DNA of 64,000 nt. Source: Actinophytocola algeriensis (GTDB lineage Bacteria; Actinomycetota; Actinomycetes; Mycobacteriales; Pseudonocardiaceae). The notes under the pieces are model-generated. The model saw only the letters and a program-made list of their open reading frames with translations. It did not search any database and was not told the DNA's origin. Positions 9,198-25,215 of the stretch are shown piece after piece. The stretch spans positions 124,001 through 188,000 of the forward strand of contig NZ_JACHJQ010000012.1 of assembly GCF_014203735.1 (NCBI RefSeq). The letters run 5' to 3'. The first letter of the stretch is position 1, and each line of letters opens with the position of its first letter. Position numbers and translations under genes: made by a program.

Positions 9198-9228
9198 TTG
9201 AACTGGAGCGCGCTCCAGGGCCTAGCGT
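9198..9228 (+). promoter_or_regulatory. MerR-type promoter with 16-bp dyad in a 19-bp spacer
   Basis: TTGAAC at 9198-9203 and TAGCGT at 9223-9228 are separated by 19 bp, the overlong spacing characteristic of MerR-family activated promoters. The perfect palindrome CTGGAGCGCGCTCCAG (9203-9218) lies between them, where a MerR dimer would bind and untwist DNA. The ATG of the aldo/keto reductase begins 8 nt after the -10 box, so the transcript would be leaderless or nearly so. No MerR regulator is encoded in the window. Confidence 0.7.
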
Positions 9229-9235
9229 CGTCGCC

Positions 9236-10240
9236 ATGGACTATCGATTTCTCGGCAGGTCGGGCCTTCAGGTGAGCGAGTTGTGCCTCGGCACGATGAT
9301 GTTCGGCGAGCGGACCGACGAGGAGACGAGCCACCGGATCCTGGACACCTTCGCCGAGGCGGGCGGCAACTTCATCGACACCGCCGACGTCTACGGGCAG
9401 GGTCGTTCGGAGGAGATCCTGGGTGGTTGGCTGAAGACGCGCCGTCGCGACGACTACGTCATCGCGACGAAGACGTTCGGTGAGATGGGGCCGGGACCCA
9501 ACGAGCGTGGCCTGTCACGCAAGCACATCCTCGACGCGGTGCTGGCCAGCCTCCGCAGGCTCGGCACGGACCACATCGACCTGTACCAGTTGCATGTCTG
9601 GGACGACGGCACGCCGCTCGAAGAGTCGCTTTCCACCCTCGACGGGCTGGTGCGGGCCGGCACGGTCCGCTACCTCGGGGTCAGCAACTTCACCGGTTGG
9701 CAGCTGCAGAAAGCCGTCGACGTCTCGATGCTGCGTGGCTGGGAGCCGTTGGTGTGCCTGCAGCCGCTGTACAACCTGCTCGACCGGGAGGCCGAGTGGG
9801 AGCTGTTCCCCGTCTGCCGCGCGGAAGGCCTCGGCGTCATCCCGTGGTCGCCGCTGCGGGCCGGCTGGCTGTCCGGCGCACACCGGCGTGGCGCGACCGC
9901 CCCGGCGGAGGGCACGCGCGTCAAGGCGGCGGCCGAAGCCGGGTCGATCCCGTGGAGCGGCTACGCCACCGAACGCACCTGGCGCGTGATCGACGAGGTG
10001 TCCGCGATCGCCACCGAGACCGGACGCTCCGCGGCTCAGGTGTCGTTGCGCTGGCTGCTGCAACGCGCGCCGGTCACCGCGCCGATCGTCGGCCCGCGCA
10101 CCCTCGACCACGCCAGGGACAACCTCGCCATCGTCGACTGGGCCCTGACACCAGAACAGGCGGACCGCCTCACCGCGGCGAGCGAGACCGAAACGCTGCC
10201 CTACCCGTACGGTCTGCTGTCCCGCTTCGTTCGACGCTGA
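9236..10240 (+). CDS. Aldo/keto reductase
   Basis: 334 residues, the usual size for an AKR. NADPH-dependent reduction of an aldehyde or ketone is expected. The catalytic tetrad is visible: D48 (FIDTADVYG), Y53, K79 (YVIATKTFG) and H120 (LYQLHVWD); the phosphate-binding C-terminal part has [15 protein letters not shown]. The start [11 protein letters not shown] is at 9236, just downstream of the MerR-type promoter, with no Shine-Dalgarno sequence, consistent with a leaderless mRNA. The longer open frame to 8924 is not coding. It sits 118 bp upstream of the PKS on the same strand, but the promoter type suggests separate, stress- or drug-responsive control. MerR-controlled oxidoreductases of this kind are common in actinomycetes; the substrate is unknown. 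Confidence 0.9.
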   Translation: MDYRFLGRSGLQVSELCLGTMMFGERTDEETSHRILDTFAEAGGNFIDTADVYGQGRSEEILGGWLKTRRRDDYVIATKTFGEMGPGPNERGLSRKHILDAVLASLRRLGTDHIDLYQLHVWDDGTPLEESLSTLDGLVRAGTVRYLGVSNFTGWQLQKAVDVSMLRGWEPLVCLQPLYNLLDREAEWELFPVCRAEGLGVIPWSPLRAGWLSGAHRRGATAPAEGTRVKAAAEAGSIPWSGYATERTWRVIDEVSAIATETGRSAAQVSLRWLLQRAPVTAPIVGPRTLDHARDNLAIVDWALTPEQADRLTAASETETLPYPYGLLSRFVRR

Positions 10241-10357
10241 GCACCAGACCGCATCGGACCGTGCCCGCGGTGGCCACGTACACCCGACGGGTTCGCAATT
10301 CGGGTGAATACCTTCTCGTGCGCTGAGAGATGCGGATCGCCGTTGGAAGATCGCCTG

Positions 10358-17634
<7,277 letters not shown>

Positions 17635-17638
<4 letters not shown>

Positions 17639-19236
17639 CACAGACGAGGACCACGGTCCGCCACTTCCCGCTCTACATCGGCGGCGAGCGGGTCGACACC
17701 GACGAGCGGACGTACGGCATGAGCGCCCGAGCCGTACTGGGACCCAGCGGTGCGGACACCGCGAACCTGTACCGCCTGCTTCGCGAAGGCACGGAAGAGG
17801 AAGTGCACGCGCACCCGCACGTGCTGTGCTCCGCGGCGTTGTCCACCCCGGAACAGGGGGATGCGGCACTGCGCGCGGCCGCGGCGGCCGCACCCCGGCT
17901 GCGCGCGATGTCGATCGACGAGCGTCTTGCCTTCGTGCAGGATCTCCACGAGGGCTTTCTGGCGCACCGCGACGAGCTGGCCCGGCTCCTGCACCTCGAG
18001 GGATGCCCACGGGTGCTGGCGAACGCCATCTTCACCGCGGTGCTGGACGTCCTCGGGCAGGACAGCCTGGACCTCGCCCGTTCGTTGCTGCGGCAGGAGA
18101 TCACCACGTCGCGGCACCGGATCGTGCTGCGTCGCCAGCCCGACGGTGTGGTGTGCGTCGACCCGTCGGCGAACGCGCCGCTGTTCGCCGTGATCGCCAT
18201 GCTCGTCATGCTGGCGGGGAACGCGGTGGTGATCCGGGTGCCGAGGAGTTGTGTGAGCTCGCTGAGCTATGTCCTGCACACCGTCGTCATCCCGGCGCTC
18301 GAGGCCCGCGGCGCACCCGCGGGCACACTCAACGTGCTGTGCGCAGACTACGAGAGCACGATGCGCCAGTGGCTCGACAGCCCGCTGGTCGACACCGTCT
18401 ACTACTTCGGTTCCACCGAGAACGGCCTCGCCCTGGAGCGCGAATGCGTGGCACGGGGCAAGAAACCCATTCTCGAACTGTCCGGCAACGACGGTGTGCT
18501 GGTGTGGCACGACGCCGATCTCGACCACGCCACCGCGGCGTTGACGGAGTGCTTCTACGGCTCGGGTCAGACGTGTTTCAGCCCGAAGTACGTCATCGCC
18601 CATCCGGCCATCGCCGACGAACTGCTCAGCCGCGTCGCGACGGCCGCCGAGGCGCTGCGGCCCGGTGACCCCGCCGAGACGGACACCGTCCTCAGCCCGG
18701 TCCTGCGCGCGACCGCCTTCCACCGGACGCTGACCGACGCACTCCAGGCCGGGGCGACGCGGGTGTGCGGTGGCGCCCGGTTGAACGTCGACGGCGAACC
18801 CGACCCGAACGGGATGTTCATCGCACCGACCGTGCTCCGCGTCGACGGTTTCGCCGACGCGGAGCGGATCTCCGCGGTGCGCGGCGAGGCGTTCTTCCCC
18901 ATGCTGTCCGTCGTCGTGCCGGCGGACGGCCCGCACCTGCTGGACAAGTGCCTGGCGTTCCTCGACGGCAACCCCTACGGCCTGCGGAACTCCCTGTGGG
19001 CGGCGGACACCGACGTGATCGACCGGTTCACCACCGAGGTCTCCAACGGCGCGCTGCTGAAGGTCAACGACTCACACATGGCGCAGGTCCCGGGACTGCC
19101 GATCGTCGGCGGCACAGGTAAGAGCGCGGGCATCCACGGCGAGGCCGCCTATCCGTTCCTGCGGGCAAGCCGCCTGCAGGCGGTGGCGGTCGCCACCACA
19201 CGCACCCATCCGTGGGCGGCCATCGGCAATTCCTAG
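17635..19236 (+). CDS. Aldehyde dehydrogenase-superfamily protein coupled to PKS
   Basis: 533 residues, beginning at an ATG inside the PKS stop (ATGA). The ALDH fold is clear: catalytic C314 in GSGQTCFSPKY and general base E281 in LELSGNDG, plus a C-terminal region with SNGALLKVND. The usual ELGGK is altered to ELSGN, and the N-terminus is about 40 residues longer than a typical ALDH. It could oxidise an aldehyde product, or work in reverse as a CoA/ACP-thioester reductase like the superfamily member LuxC. Since the PKS has no thioesterase, reductive or oxidative release of its product is the attractive inference. The stop codon TAG lies inside the left arm of an inverted-repeat element. Function beyond the superfamily is uncertain. 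Confidence 0.85.
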
Positions 19237-19411
19237 TGCTGTGTCCGCATTCGTTGGCCGGGTTGGGCAGGTCTCTGGGATGGCAGGCAGCCTCGGAGGT
19301 GGTGTGGGGCTGGCGCCCCCGCGCGCCTTTCGCGCCTTTGCGGCTAGGGCATCGTCAGGGGCTCCGCCATACCACTGAAGGACCCGGCGAACGTTGGTGG
19401 AGCCAGCACTA
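19234..19411. repeat. 178-bp element with TAGTGCTG terminal inverted repeats
   Basis: TAGTGCTG at 19234-19241 is repeated inverted as CAGCACTA at 19404-19411. The two convergent flanking genes both use the TAG of these ends as their stop codons. The interior is GC-rich with short self-complementary stretches (GGCGCCCC; CGCGCCTTTCGCGCC) and has no coding character. TA at both ends and the length suggest a MITE-like relic of an IS630/Tc1-type element, but this is inference; it may also end transcription from both sides. Confidence 0.45.
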
Positions 19412-20083
19412 ACCGATCGGCGAGGAGGGGAGCGGCCACGCGTTGCCCTCTCCCGACGACGTGAACACGACGTCGGTGAGGGCGAACAACGCGGTGCCGA
19501 ACGCCCCGGCGAACGCGTCCAGTCCTTCCTGGGTCGGGGTGAGCGGAATTCCGCTGCCCTTGATGACGGTGGGTTTGCCGGGTGTTCCCGGCAGGACGCT
19601 GAGTCGTACCGCGGCCGGGTCGCCGGTGTACATCGGCAGCTCACCCACCCACTGGTCGTTCACCTTCAGGAACGCGAAGATCCGGTTGTCCGGCAGGGAA
19701 CCACGGATGCCGGTGATCTCCATGCGTGCCGTGGGGGAGGTCAGCACGGCACCACCCAGGAGCCGTCCACTGCCCGAGCCGGGCTGTCCGGTCAGGGCGA
19801 TCGTTCCGTTGGCGTACTCGGGGGTCATCCGCACCCCGACCACCCTGGCGTCCGCGCCGGTGATCGGCACGGCGGGCTCGACCGCCTGGATCTCGATCCC
19901 CTCCGACGCGAGCCGGGTGAGCGCGAGCTCGGTGGCCTGCAACTCACTCAGCCCGTCGAGGAGGGTGAACGCCGGATCAGCCGCCGAACCCGTTGCGGCT
20001 GCCGCAGCCGCGGTACCGCCCATCTGTCCGAGGAGTGGCGCAGCTACCGCGCCGCTGACAAACAACCGTCGAGTCACCGCCAT
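19409..20083 (-). CDS. Exported protein of unknown function (Tat-like signal)
   Basis: 224 residues. The N-terminus MAVTRRLFVSGAVAAPLL has twin arginines followed by a hydrophobic stretch and an alanine-rich cleavage region near 28-32, suggesting Tat (or Sec) export. The mature part has no motif I recognise; it is rich in beta-type segments (GVRMTPEYANGTIALTG, RLLGGAVLTSP) and ends with a hydrophobic segment and WPLPSSPIG. There is one gene upstream in the same direction (the TetR gene, 110 bp away), but the exporter regulator need not control it. Its stop falls in the right arm of the 178-bp element. It could be a surface or peptidoglycan-associated protein; nothing more can be said. Confidence 0.7.
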   Translation of the reverse strand: MAVTRRLFVSGAVAAPLLGQMGGTAAAAAATGSAADPAFTLLDGLSELQATELALTRLASEGIEIQAVEPAVPITGADARVVGVRMTPEYANGTIALTGQPGSGSGRLLGGAVLTSPTARMEITGIRGSLPDNRIFAFLKVNDQWVGELPMYTGDPAAVRLSVLPGTPGKPTVIKGSGIPLTPTQEGLDAFAGAFGTALFALTDVVFTSSGEGNAWPLPSSPIG

Positions 20084-20193
20084 GATTCTCAGTACCAGGG
20101 AAAACGGGGCGGTATCACGGGTTCTAACTCGAAAGTAGGAACAGGACCATCCTTTTGATGCCGCCCGGGTGCGTCCGGGTGCCGAGAGGACGG

Positions 20194-20745
20194 TCAGCCG
20201 TGGTCGGCGCGGACGATCTCATCGGCGGACGGGGCCTGGTCGGGGTCGGTGAGCCACTGGAGGGCGACGCCGACCAGGAGTGAGTAGTAGTGGGCGCCGA
20301 CCGCGTGCACGTCCGCCGGATCGGAGTCGGGGCCCAGGCCGCCGAAGGCGTTGGCCAGTGCGGTCCGCGCCGTGCGCTGCGCCGCGGCGTTCATCATGCG
20401 GATCTGGTCGTCGTGCTGGAGGACCGCGACCGTCTCGAAGTTGACGAACCAGAGCTCGCGGTTCGTCTGGATCGACTCGATGATGCGCTGCCACCTGGCG
20501 ACCTGCGCCGCCTCCTCCCGCGCCTCTCCGGTGTCCTCCAGCGCCTCGAACAGGAAGCGGCCCCACTCCTCGTTCAGGTCGTAGACCGCCTGCGTGAGCA
20601 GTTGGTCCTTCGAACCGAAGTGGTAGTTGATCGACGCCTGGTTGGCGCCGGAAGCCGCGACGAGATCACGCACCGTCGTCCGCGCGTAGCCGTTGCGCAG
20701 GAGGCATTCGCGAGCGGCGGTGAGGAGGTTCTCTCGATGGCCCAT
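20194..20745 (-). CDS. TetR-family repressor
   Basis: 183 residues. The N-terminal helix-turn-helix is typical of TetR: TTVRDLVAASGANQASINYHFGSKDQLL (quoted in two parts here: TTVRDLVAASG, then SINYHFGSKDQLL), about residues 23-50. The C-terminal ligand-binding half is alpha-helical and diverse. It is divergent from the MacB-like exporter, and a 21-bp perfect palindrome lies between the two start codons, so it most likely represses both itself and the exporter and is released by an exported compound. The ATG at 20745 lies 22 nt from the palindrome edge. Confidence 0.9.
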   Translation of the reverse strand: MGHRENLLTAARECLLRNGYARTTVRDLVAASGANQASINYHFGSKDQLLTQAVYDLNEEWGRFLFEALEDTGEAREEAAQVARWQRIIESIQTNRELWFVNFETVAVLQHDDQIRMMNAAAQRTARTALANAFGGLGPDSDPADVHAVGAHYYSLLVGVALQWLTDPDQAPSADEIVRADHG

Positions 20746-20766
20746 GGCGTGTACCGTATCATGTAA

Positions 20767-20787
20767 ACGTTCGTTTCAAACGAACGT
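20767..20787. promoter_or_regulatory. 21-bp palindromic TetR operator
   Basis: ACGTTCGTTT, a central C, then AAACGAACGT: two perfect 10-base arms. It lies midway in the 64-bp space between the divergent TetR and exporter genes and has the length of a TetR dimer site, so it should control both promoters. It is markedly less GC-rich than its surroundings. Confidence 0.8.
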
Positions 20788-20809
20788 ACATATCGATAGG
20801 AGTCGCATC

Positions 20810-21574
20810 ATGAACGCCACACCAGTCCTGCGGATCCGTGGGCTGACCTGCCAGTACCCGGGCGATGCCGGCCCGGTCCACGCGCTGCGCGGCGTCGACC
20901 TCGACGTCGGCAGGGGGTCGTTCGTCGCGATCATGGGGCCGTCCGGCTCCGGCAAGACGACCCTGTTGCACTGCGCTGCGGGGCTGCAGCAGCCGACGTC
21001 CGGGCTCGTCGAGCTCGAGGGGCGCGACCTGACGCGGGCCGGGCAGGTGGAGCTCGCGCGGTTGCGCCGCCGCCAGGTCGGGTTCGTGTTCCAGTCGTTC
21101 AACCTCCTGTCCGCGCTGACCGCGGGGGAGAACGTCGAACTGCCGCTGCGGCTGGACGGTCGGCGCGCCGACCCGCGGCGCACCGCGGCCCTGCTCCAGG
21201 GCGTCGGTCTCGGCGAGCGCGCCGGGCACCGGCCCGACCAGCTCTCCGGCGGGCAGAAACAGCGCGTCGCCGTGGCGCGGGCGTTGATCACCGACCCCGA
21301 CGTCGTCTTCGCCGACGAGCCGACCGGCGCACTGGACATCCGCAGCGCCCGCGAAGTGCTCGCGCTGCTGCGCGGCCTGGCAGACCGCGGCCAGACGATC
21401 ATCATGGTCACGCACGACCCGGTCGCCGCGTCCTTCTCCGACCAGGTGCTGTTCCTCGCCGACGGCCGCATCGTCGACCGGCTGGCGCGACCGTCCGCAT
21501 CCGCGGTGGCCACCAGGATGGCGACGCTGGTCGAGTCCGCGGAGCGGGCCGCCAACGAAGCTGTGGTGGGCTGA
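20810..21574 (+). CDS. ABC exporter ATP-binding protein (MacB/LolD type)
   Basis: 254 residues. Walker A GPSGSGKTT near 44-52, Q-loop FVFQSFNLL, signature LSGGQKQRVAVARAL, Walker B DVVFADEPTGALD and the H-loop MVTHDP are all intact. The subfamily is that of mechanotransmission-type exporters (LolD, MacB, FtsE relatives). The ATG follows AGGAG at 7 nt. The permease begins 3 nt after the stop, so the two form one transcription unit under the TetR operator. Substrate is unknown; antibiotics, peptides or lipids are typical for the class. Confidence 0.92.
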   Translation: MNATPVLRIRGLTCQYPGDAGPVHALRGVDLDVGRGSFVAIMGPSGSGKTTLLHCAAGLQQPTSGLVELEGRDLTRAGQVELARLRRRQVGFVFQSFNLLSALTAGENVELPLRLDGRRADPRRTAALLQGVGLGERAGHRPDQLSGGQKQRVAVARALITDPDVVFADEPTGALDIRSAREVLALLRGLADRGQTIIMVTHDPVAASFSDQVLFLADGRIVDRLARPSASAVATRMATLVESAERAANEAVVG

Positions 21575-21577
21575 ACC

Positions 21578-22894
21578 GTGGTGACGCTCGCTTTGCGCTC
21601 GTTCGTCCACCACCGCTCGGCCGCGCTCGCGACCGCGCTGGTCTCGTTCGTCGGCATGCTGCTGGTGACCGCCATGGCGGCGCTGCTCGGCACCGGGCTG
21701 GCCCCGACGACCACGGCGGCCGACGCGCCGTTCCTCACCCAGTTCCCGCTGATCATGGGCGGGTGGGTGGTGGCGATCGTCCTGTTCGCCATGGTCTCGA
21801 CCATCGGCGTCACCCTCGCGGGGCGGCGGGGCGAGCTCGCGGGTCTCCAGCTGGTCGGTGCGACGCCGCGCCAGCTGCAGACCATGGTCGCCGTCGAGAC
21901 GTTCGTGCTGTCCGCCGTCGCCGCTGTGCCGGGTACCGCCTGCGGCTATCTCCTCGGGTGGCTCGTCATGGACCGGGTGCACGCCGCTGGGCTCATCGAC
22001 GCTGTCTCGGAGTTCGCACCCGGGTTCGCGCTGCCGTTGCTGGGCGCCGTGGTCGTGCTCGTCGCGAGCGTGGCGGCGGCCTGGCTCGGCAGCAGGCGGC
22101 TCACCGCGGCGAGCCCGGTCGGAGCGCCCGTCGCGACCGGGCGCACGAGCCGGGGCAGGGGACGGCGGATCGGCGCCGCGATCGCGCTCGTCGCCGGGCT
22201 CGGATCGGCGTCCTCGGTCGTCGGCCTCGACGCCGACAACGTCGCCACCACCGCCATGACCGGTCCCGCGTGCGTCCTCGTCGCGGTCGGGCTCGCGGTG
22301 CTCGCGCCGGAGCTGCTCGCGGTCGCGACCCGGGTCGTCCGGGTCGTCACGCGCACGACCGGCGGCGCCGCCGGTCACCTCGCGGCGATCAACATGACCG
22401 CCGCACCTGAGCGGGTGCGCCCGGTCGTCACGTTCCTGACGCTCTTCGTCGGTGTCGCCGCGGGCACGCTGTCCATGCAGGGAATCGAGAACGACTACAC
22501 GGCGGGCGGCGGCAGCACCGATCAGGTCCTCGCGTCGATCAACTACCTCGTGGTGGTGCTCATCGCGATCTTCATGGGGATCGCCCTCACCAACACCCTC
22601 GTCGCCTCGATCCACCAGCGCCGCACGGAGTTCGCGGTGATGTCGCTCGTCGGTTCGACGCACACGCAGACCCGCGGGATGCTCGTCGGCGAGGTCGTGG
22701 CCGCGACGGTGACGAGCGTCGTGGCGGGCGGGCTCGGTGCGGTCGTCTGCGTCATCCCGTTCGCCGTGGTGAAGCTCGGTGATCCGCTGATGGCGTTGGC
22801 GCCGGTGCCTTACCTGCTCGCGATCGTGGTGGGCGCGGCACTCGCGTTGGGTGTCACCGCGTTGGTCGGTACCCGCACCATCCGCACGGCCTGA
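21578..22894 (+). CDS. FtsX-like permease of the TetR-controlled exporter
   Basis: 438 residues with GTG start 3 nt after the ATPase stop. The topology is that of a double FtsX permease: an N-terminal membrane segment (ALATALVSFVGMLLVTAM), three-helix clusters in each half separated by polar loops, and conserved GRRGELAGLQLVG and RRTEFAVMSLVG sequences where each FtsX domain contacts the ATPase. The protein probably pairs with itself or works as a monomer with two FtsX repeats. Transcription likely ends at the strong hairpin that follows 49 bp after its stop. Confidence 0.9.
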   Translation: MVTLALRSFVHHRSAALATALVSFVGMLLVTAMAALLGTGLAPTTTAADAPFLTQFPLIMGGWVVAIVLFAMVSTIGVTLAGRRGELAGLQLVGATPRQLQTMVAVETFVLSAVAAVPGTACGYLLGWLVMDRVHAAGLIDAVSEFAPGFALPLLGAVVVLVASVAAAWLGSRRLTAASPVGAPVATGRTSRGRGRRIGAAIALVAGLGSASSVVGLDADNVATTAMTGPACVLVAVGLAVLAPELLAVATRVVRVVTRTTGGAAGHLAAINMTAAPERVRPVVTFLTLFVGVAAGTLSMQGIENDYTAGGGSTDQVLASINYLVVVLIAIFMGIALTNTLVASIHQRRTEFAVMSLVGSTHTQTRGMLVGEVVAATVTSVVAGGLGAVVCVIPFAVVKLGDPLMALAPVPYLLAIVVGAALALGVTALVGTRTIRTA

Positions 22895-22942
22895 CCACCG
22901 AGGTACTCCTGTTCGAGGAGAAGGCGCTGCTGCCACCACCGA

Positions 22943-22980
22943 TGCTCTGAGGCACCTTCCCCCGGAGGTGCCTCAGAGCA
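22943..22980. terminator. Bidirectional hairpin terminator
   Basis: TGCTCTGAGGCACCT at 22943-22957 pairs perfectly with 22966-22980 (15 bp stem, 8-nt loop). It lies between the convergent permease and TctC-like genes and can end transcription from both sides. There is no U-tract, as is usual in actinomycetes. Confidence 0.8.
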
Positions 22981-22995
22981 CGGGCACGACTGCCG

Positions 22996-23991
22996 TTACC
23001 TGCCTTCGATTTCCGCCATGTTCAGTCCCAGCCGGACGCTGCGCTGGAGCTTCCAGTAACGGGCGCGCTGCTCTCCCGCGCCGATCTGGTCCGCGGGCAC
23101 GAACTCGGCGCCGATGTCGCGCTGGACGTTGTCGGTGCTCAGACACCGGGAGAGCGCGGACGACAGTTCCGTGTACTTGGCGTCGCCGACGTAGTCCGGC
23201 GCGCTGAACGCCGTGTCGATGACGAGGTCCGGCATGGCGTCGAAGGACCGGTAGCCGACGGCTTCGTAGATGGTCGGCACCTCCGGCAGGTACGTCGGCT
23301 GCTGGAGGCCGCCGGAGGCGAGCAGCCTGACCTCCCCGGCCCTGATACCGGACAGGAGCTCCGGTGTGAGGGTGACCAGGCCGGCCGCGTAGTCGCCGGC
23401 GACGACACCGCGGAGGATCTCCGCGTCCGAGTCGACAGGTGCGGACTCGAGACGGGTCTCCGCCAGGAAGTTCAGGAGCCACAAGGTGTAGCCCTCGACT
23501 GTCTTGTCCCCACGGTTGGCGACCGTGACCGGTGGACTGCCTGCCTGTGCCGCCGCCAGCAGGCTTTCGGCGGAGTCCACGGGGCTGTCCGCGGCGGTGA
23601 ACAGGACGACGGGCGCGGAGCGCACGACACCGAGGAAGGAGAAGTCCTCGACGCGGTAGGTCCTCTCGGGAAGCAGCAACGGCGTCACCACCGTCGGGCT
23701 CACCGAGCTGATCATGAGCGTGTGCCCGTCGCGGTCCGCGTCGACGAGTGCCTGGTTGCCGAGCACACCGTTGTCGCCGGGCAGGTTCCGCACGACCACG
23801 TCGACCCGCAGCCGGTCGGCGAGGCACGGCGCGACGGCGCGGGCGACCGTGTCCGTGGGGTCCCCGGCCTCGGCGGGCACGATCAGGTCGACGTCACCGC
23901 CGGCAGACGGCCCTGATCCGTCCGAAGCCTGAACGCATCCCGCGGTCATGACGACAGCACCCATCACGAGCACAAACCGGCGAAGCCGCAC
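22996..23991 (-). CDS. TctC/Bug-type solute-binding lipoprotein
   Basis: 331 residues. A lipoprotein signal ends at the lipobox MTAGC (Cys near 19). The mature protein has the Bug/TctC pattern: DLIVPAEAGDPTDTVAR near the start, NLPGDNGVLGNQAL and later LASGGLQQPTYLPEVPTIYEAVG. Such proteins bind carboxylates for tripartite tricarboxylate transporters. No TctA or TctB membrane gene is adjacent, so it is either an orphan receptor, serves a distant transporter or has a sensing role. The two cysteines in the mature part (in APCLADR and RCLSTDN) could form a disulfide. The next gene upstream on the same strand is unrelated. Confidence 0.8.
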   Translation of the reverse strand: MRLRRFVLVMGAVVMTAGCVQASDGSGPSAGGDVDLIVPAEAGDPTDTVARAVAPCLADRLRVDVVVRNLPGDNGVLGNQALVDADRDGHTLMISSVSPTVVTPLLLPERTYRVEDFSFLGVVRSAPVVLFTAADSPVDSAESLLAAAQAGSPPVTVANRGDKTVEGYTLWLLNFLAETRLESAPVDSDAEILRGVVAGDYAAGLVTLTPELLSGIRAGEVRLLASGGLQQPTYLPEVPTIYEAVGYRSFDAMPDLVIDTAFSAPDYVGDAKYTELSSALSRCLSTDNVQRDIGAEFVPADQIGAGEQRARYWKLQRSVRLGLNMAEIEGR

Positions 23992-24174
23992 CCGATTCCC
24001 CCAATGTCCAGACCGGACATCAGCCTATGGGACAGCGGCAGTCCCCCCACACAGTTCGCTGTCAAGTTTCCGGAAAACTGCGTACGGGCACCGGCCGGCG
24101 CCGCGGTTGGAGGTTGCCGTGGCGCGTCCTTGCACCAGCGCGGCCGCACCGTACTACCGAGCCACGGGTAGGGC

Positions 24175-25215
24175 TCACGGCAGCAGCGCCTCCCAGGTGA
24201 GCTTGCCGACGATCCCGTCGTCGGTCAGGCCCCTGCTGCGCTGGAACGCCCTGACCGCCTCCTCGGTCAGCGGGCCGAAGTCGCTGTCGGGCTCACCGGG
24301 CTGGAAGCCGCGGTAGACCAGCAGTTCCTGGAGGTAGCGGATCTCGCCGGGGTTCCCGTGTCCGAGGCGCAGGAGGTGCCTGCCGGCCGCAGGGCCACCC
24401 CAGTCGTTCTCGTCGACCTGGCGCTGGACCGCGCCGCCCGCCCCGGCCGCGTCGGCCTCGTTCGACGGGTCGACGCCACTCTGGACGGTCACGAGTCCCA
24501 TCTTGTGCTCGTACCAGGTGAGCGCGGCGGTCGCCTCGGCGTTCGCCTCGTAGACCGGGTCGTCGGCGGCGAGGTTCGCGATAGTGAGGGGGAGCCAGGT
24601 CTTCTCGTGGATGCTGGGCCCGTCCATGCCGTACGCCCCCGCGAGCACCCGGGCGACCAGCCACCACTGCTCGGCGTGCCGGGCCTCGTGGTAGGGCGTG
24701 TCCATGTTGTACACCGGTTTGTAGACCGGGTCGTTCTCGTCGCCCGCCGCCCGGAACTTCACCTCGTCGATCGTCACCTCCCAGTCCCACCAACTGAAGG
24801 TGGCCCAGTTGCCCTCCGCGTCGCCGAACCGGAACGGCACGTAGGGCACGCCGGCCGCCGCCAACTGCTCGTTGGCCGCGGCCGCCACCGTCTCGAGTTG
24901 CTCGTGGGGCTCCTTGTCGCTGAGCACGACGTCCTCGTAGGTGTCGGAGACGTACTCCTCGATGCTCTCCTCGGACCGCAGGCCGTCGAGGTCGCCGAAC
25001 TGCGCCGCCAGCGCCGCCCAGGTGTTCACCCCGCAGACGCCGCGTTCGTCGCCGACCATGTGCTGTTCCTGGAAGTTGGCCAGCGCGGCGGCGGTGACGG
25101 GGCCGAAGTCCCCGTCGGGAGGATCGGTGAGGTAGTTCAGGTCGCGCAACATCCGCTGGAGCAGGCGCACATCGCTGTTGTCGTTGTCGCCCTCCGCAAG
25201 GGTGGGGCGGGTCAT
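24175..25215 (-). CDS. PG-binding / HExxH-core / PG-binding protein, copy B
   Basis: 346 residues. A peptidoglycan-binding_1 domain at 10-70 (DVRLLQRMLRDL, DGDFGPVTAAAL, CGVNTWAAL) and a second at 285-346 (IRYLQELLVYRG, DFGPLTEEAVRAFQ, VGKLTWEALLP) bracket a central region. That region contains YHEARHAEQWW with H176-E177-x-x-H180, a zincin-type HExxH motif, so a metallopeptidase-like role is possible. There is no signal peptide or membrane segment, unusual for a wall-binding protein. The ATG overlaps the stop of its paralogue (ATGA), so the pair is co-translated. The two copies share architecture and many motifs (FGDLDGLRSEESI, NEQL, AAGVPYVP) and arose by tandem duplication. Confidence 0.75.
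   Translation of the reverse strand: MTRPTLAEGDNDNSDVRLLQRMLRDLNYLTDPPDGDFGPVTAAALANFQEQHMVGDERGVCGVNTWAALAAQFGDLDGLRSEESIEEYVSDTYEDVVLSDKEPHEQLETVAAAANEQLAAAGVPYVPFRFGDAEGNWATFSWWDWEVTIDEVKFRAAGDENDPVYKPVYNMDTPYHEARHAEQWWLVARVLAGAYGMDGPSIHEKTWLPLTIANLAADDPVYEANAEATAALTWYEHKMGLVTVQSGVDPSNEADAAGAGGAVQRQVDENDWGGPAAGRHLLRLGHGNPGEIRYLQELLVYRGFQPGEPDSDFGPLTEEAVRAFQRSRGLTDDGIVGKLTWEALLP

Noticed and set aside
19212-19412. Plus-strand 66-codon frame inside the 178-bp element
   Set aside because: It starts inside the ALDH gene in another frame, and the composition fits a palindromic repeat rather than a protein.
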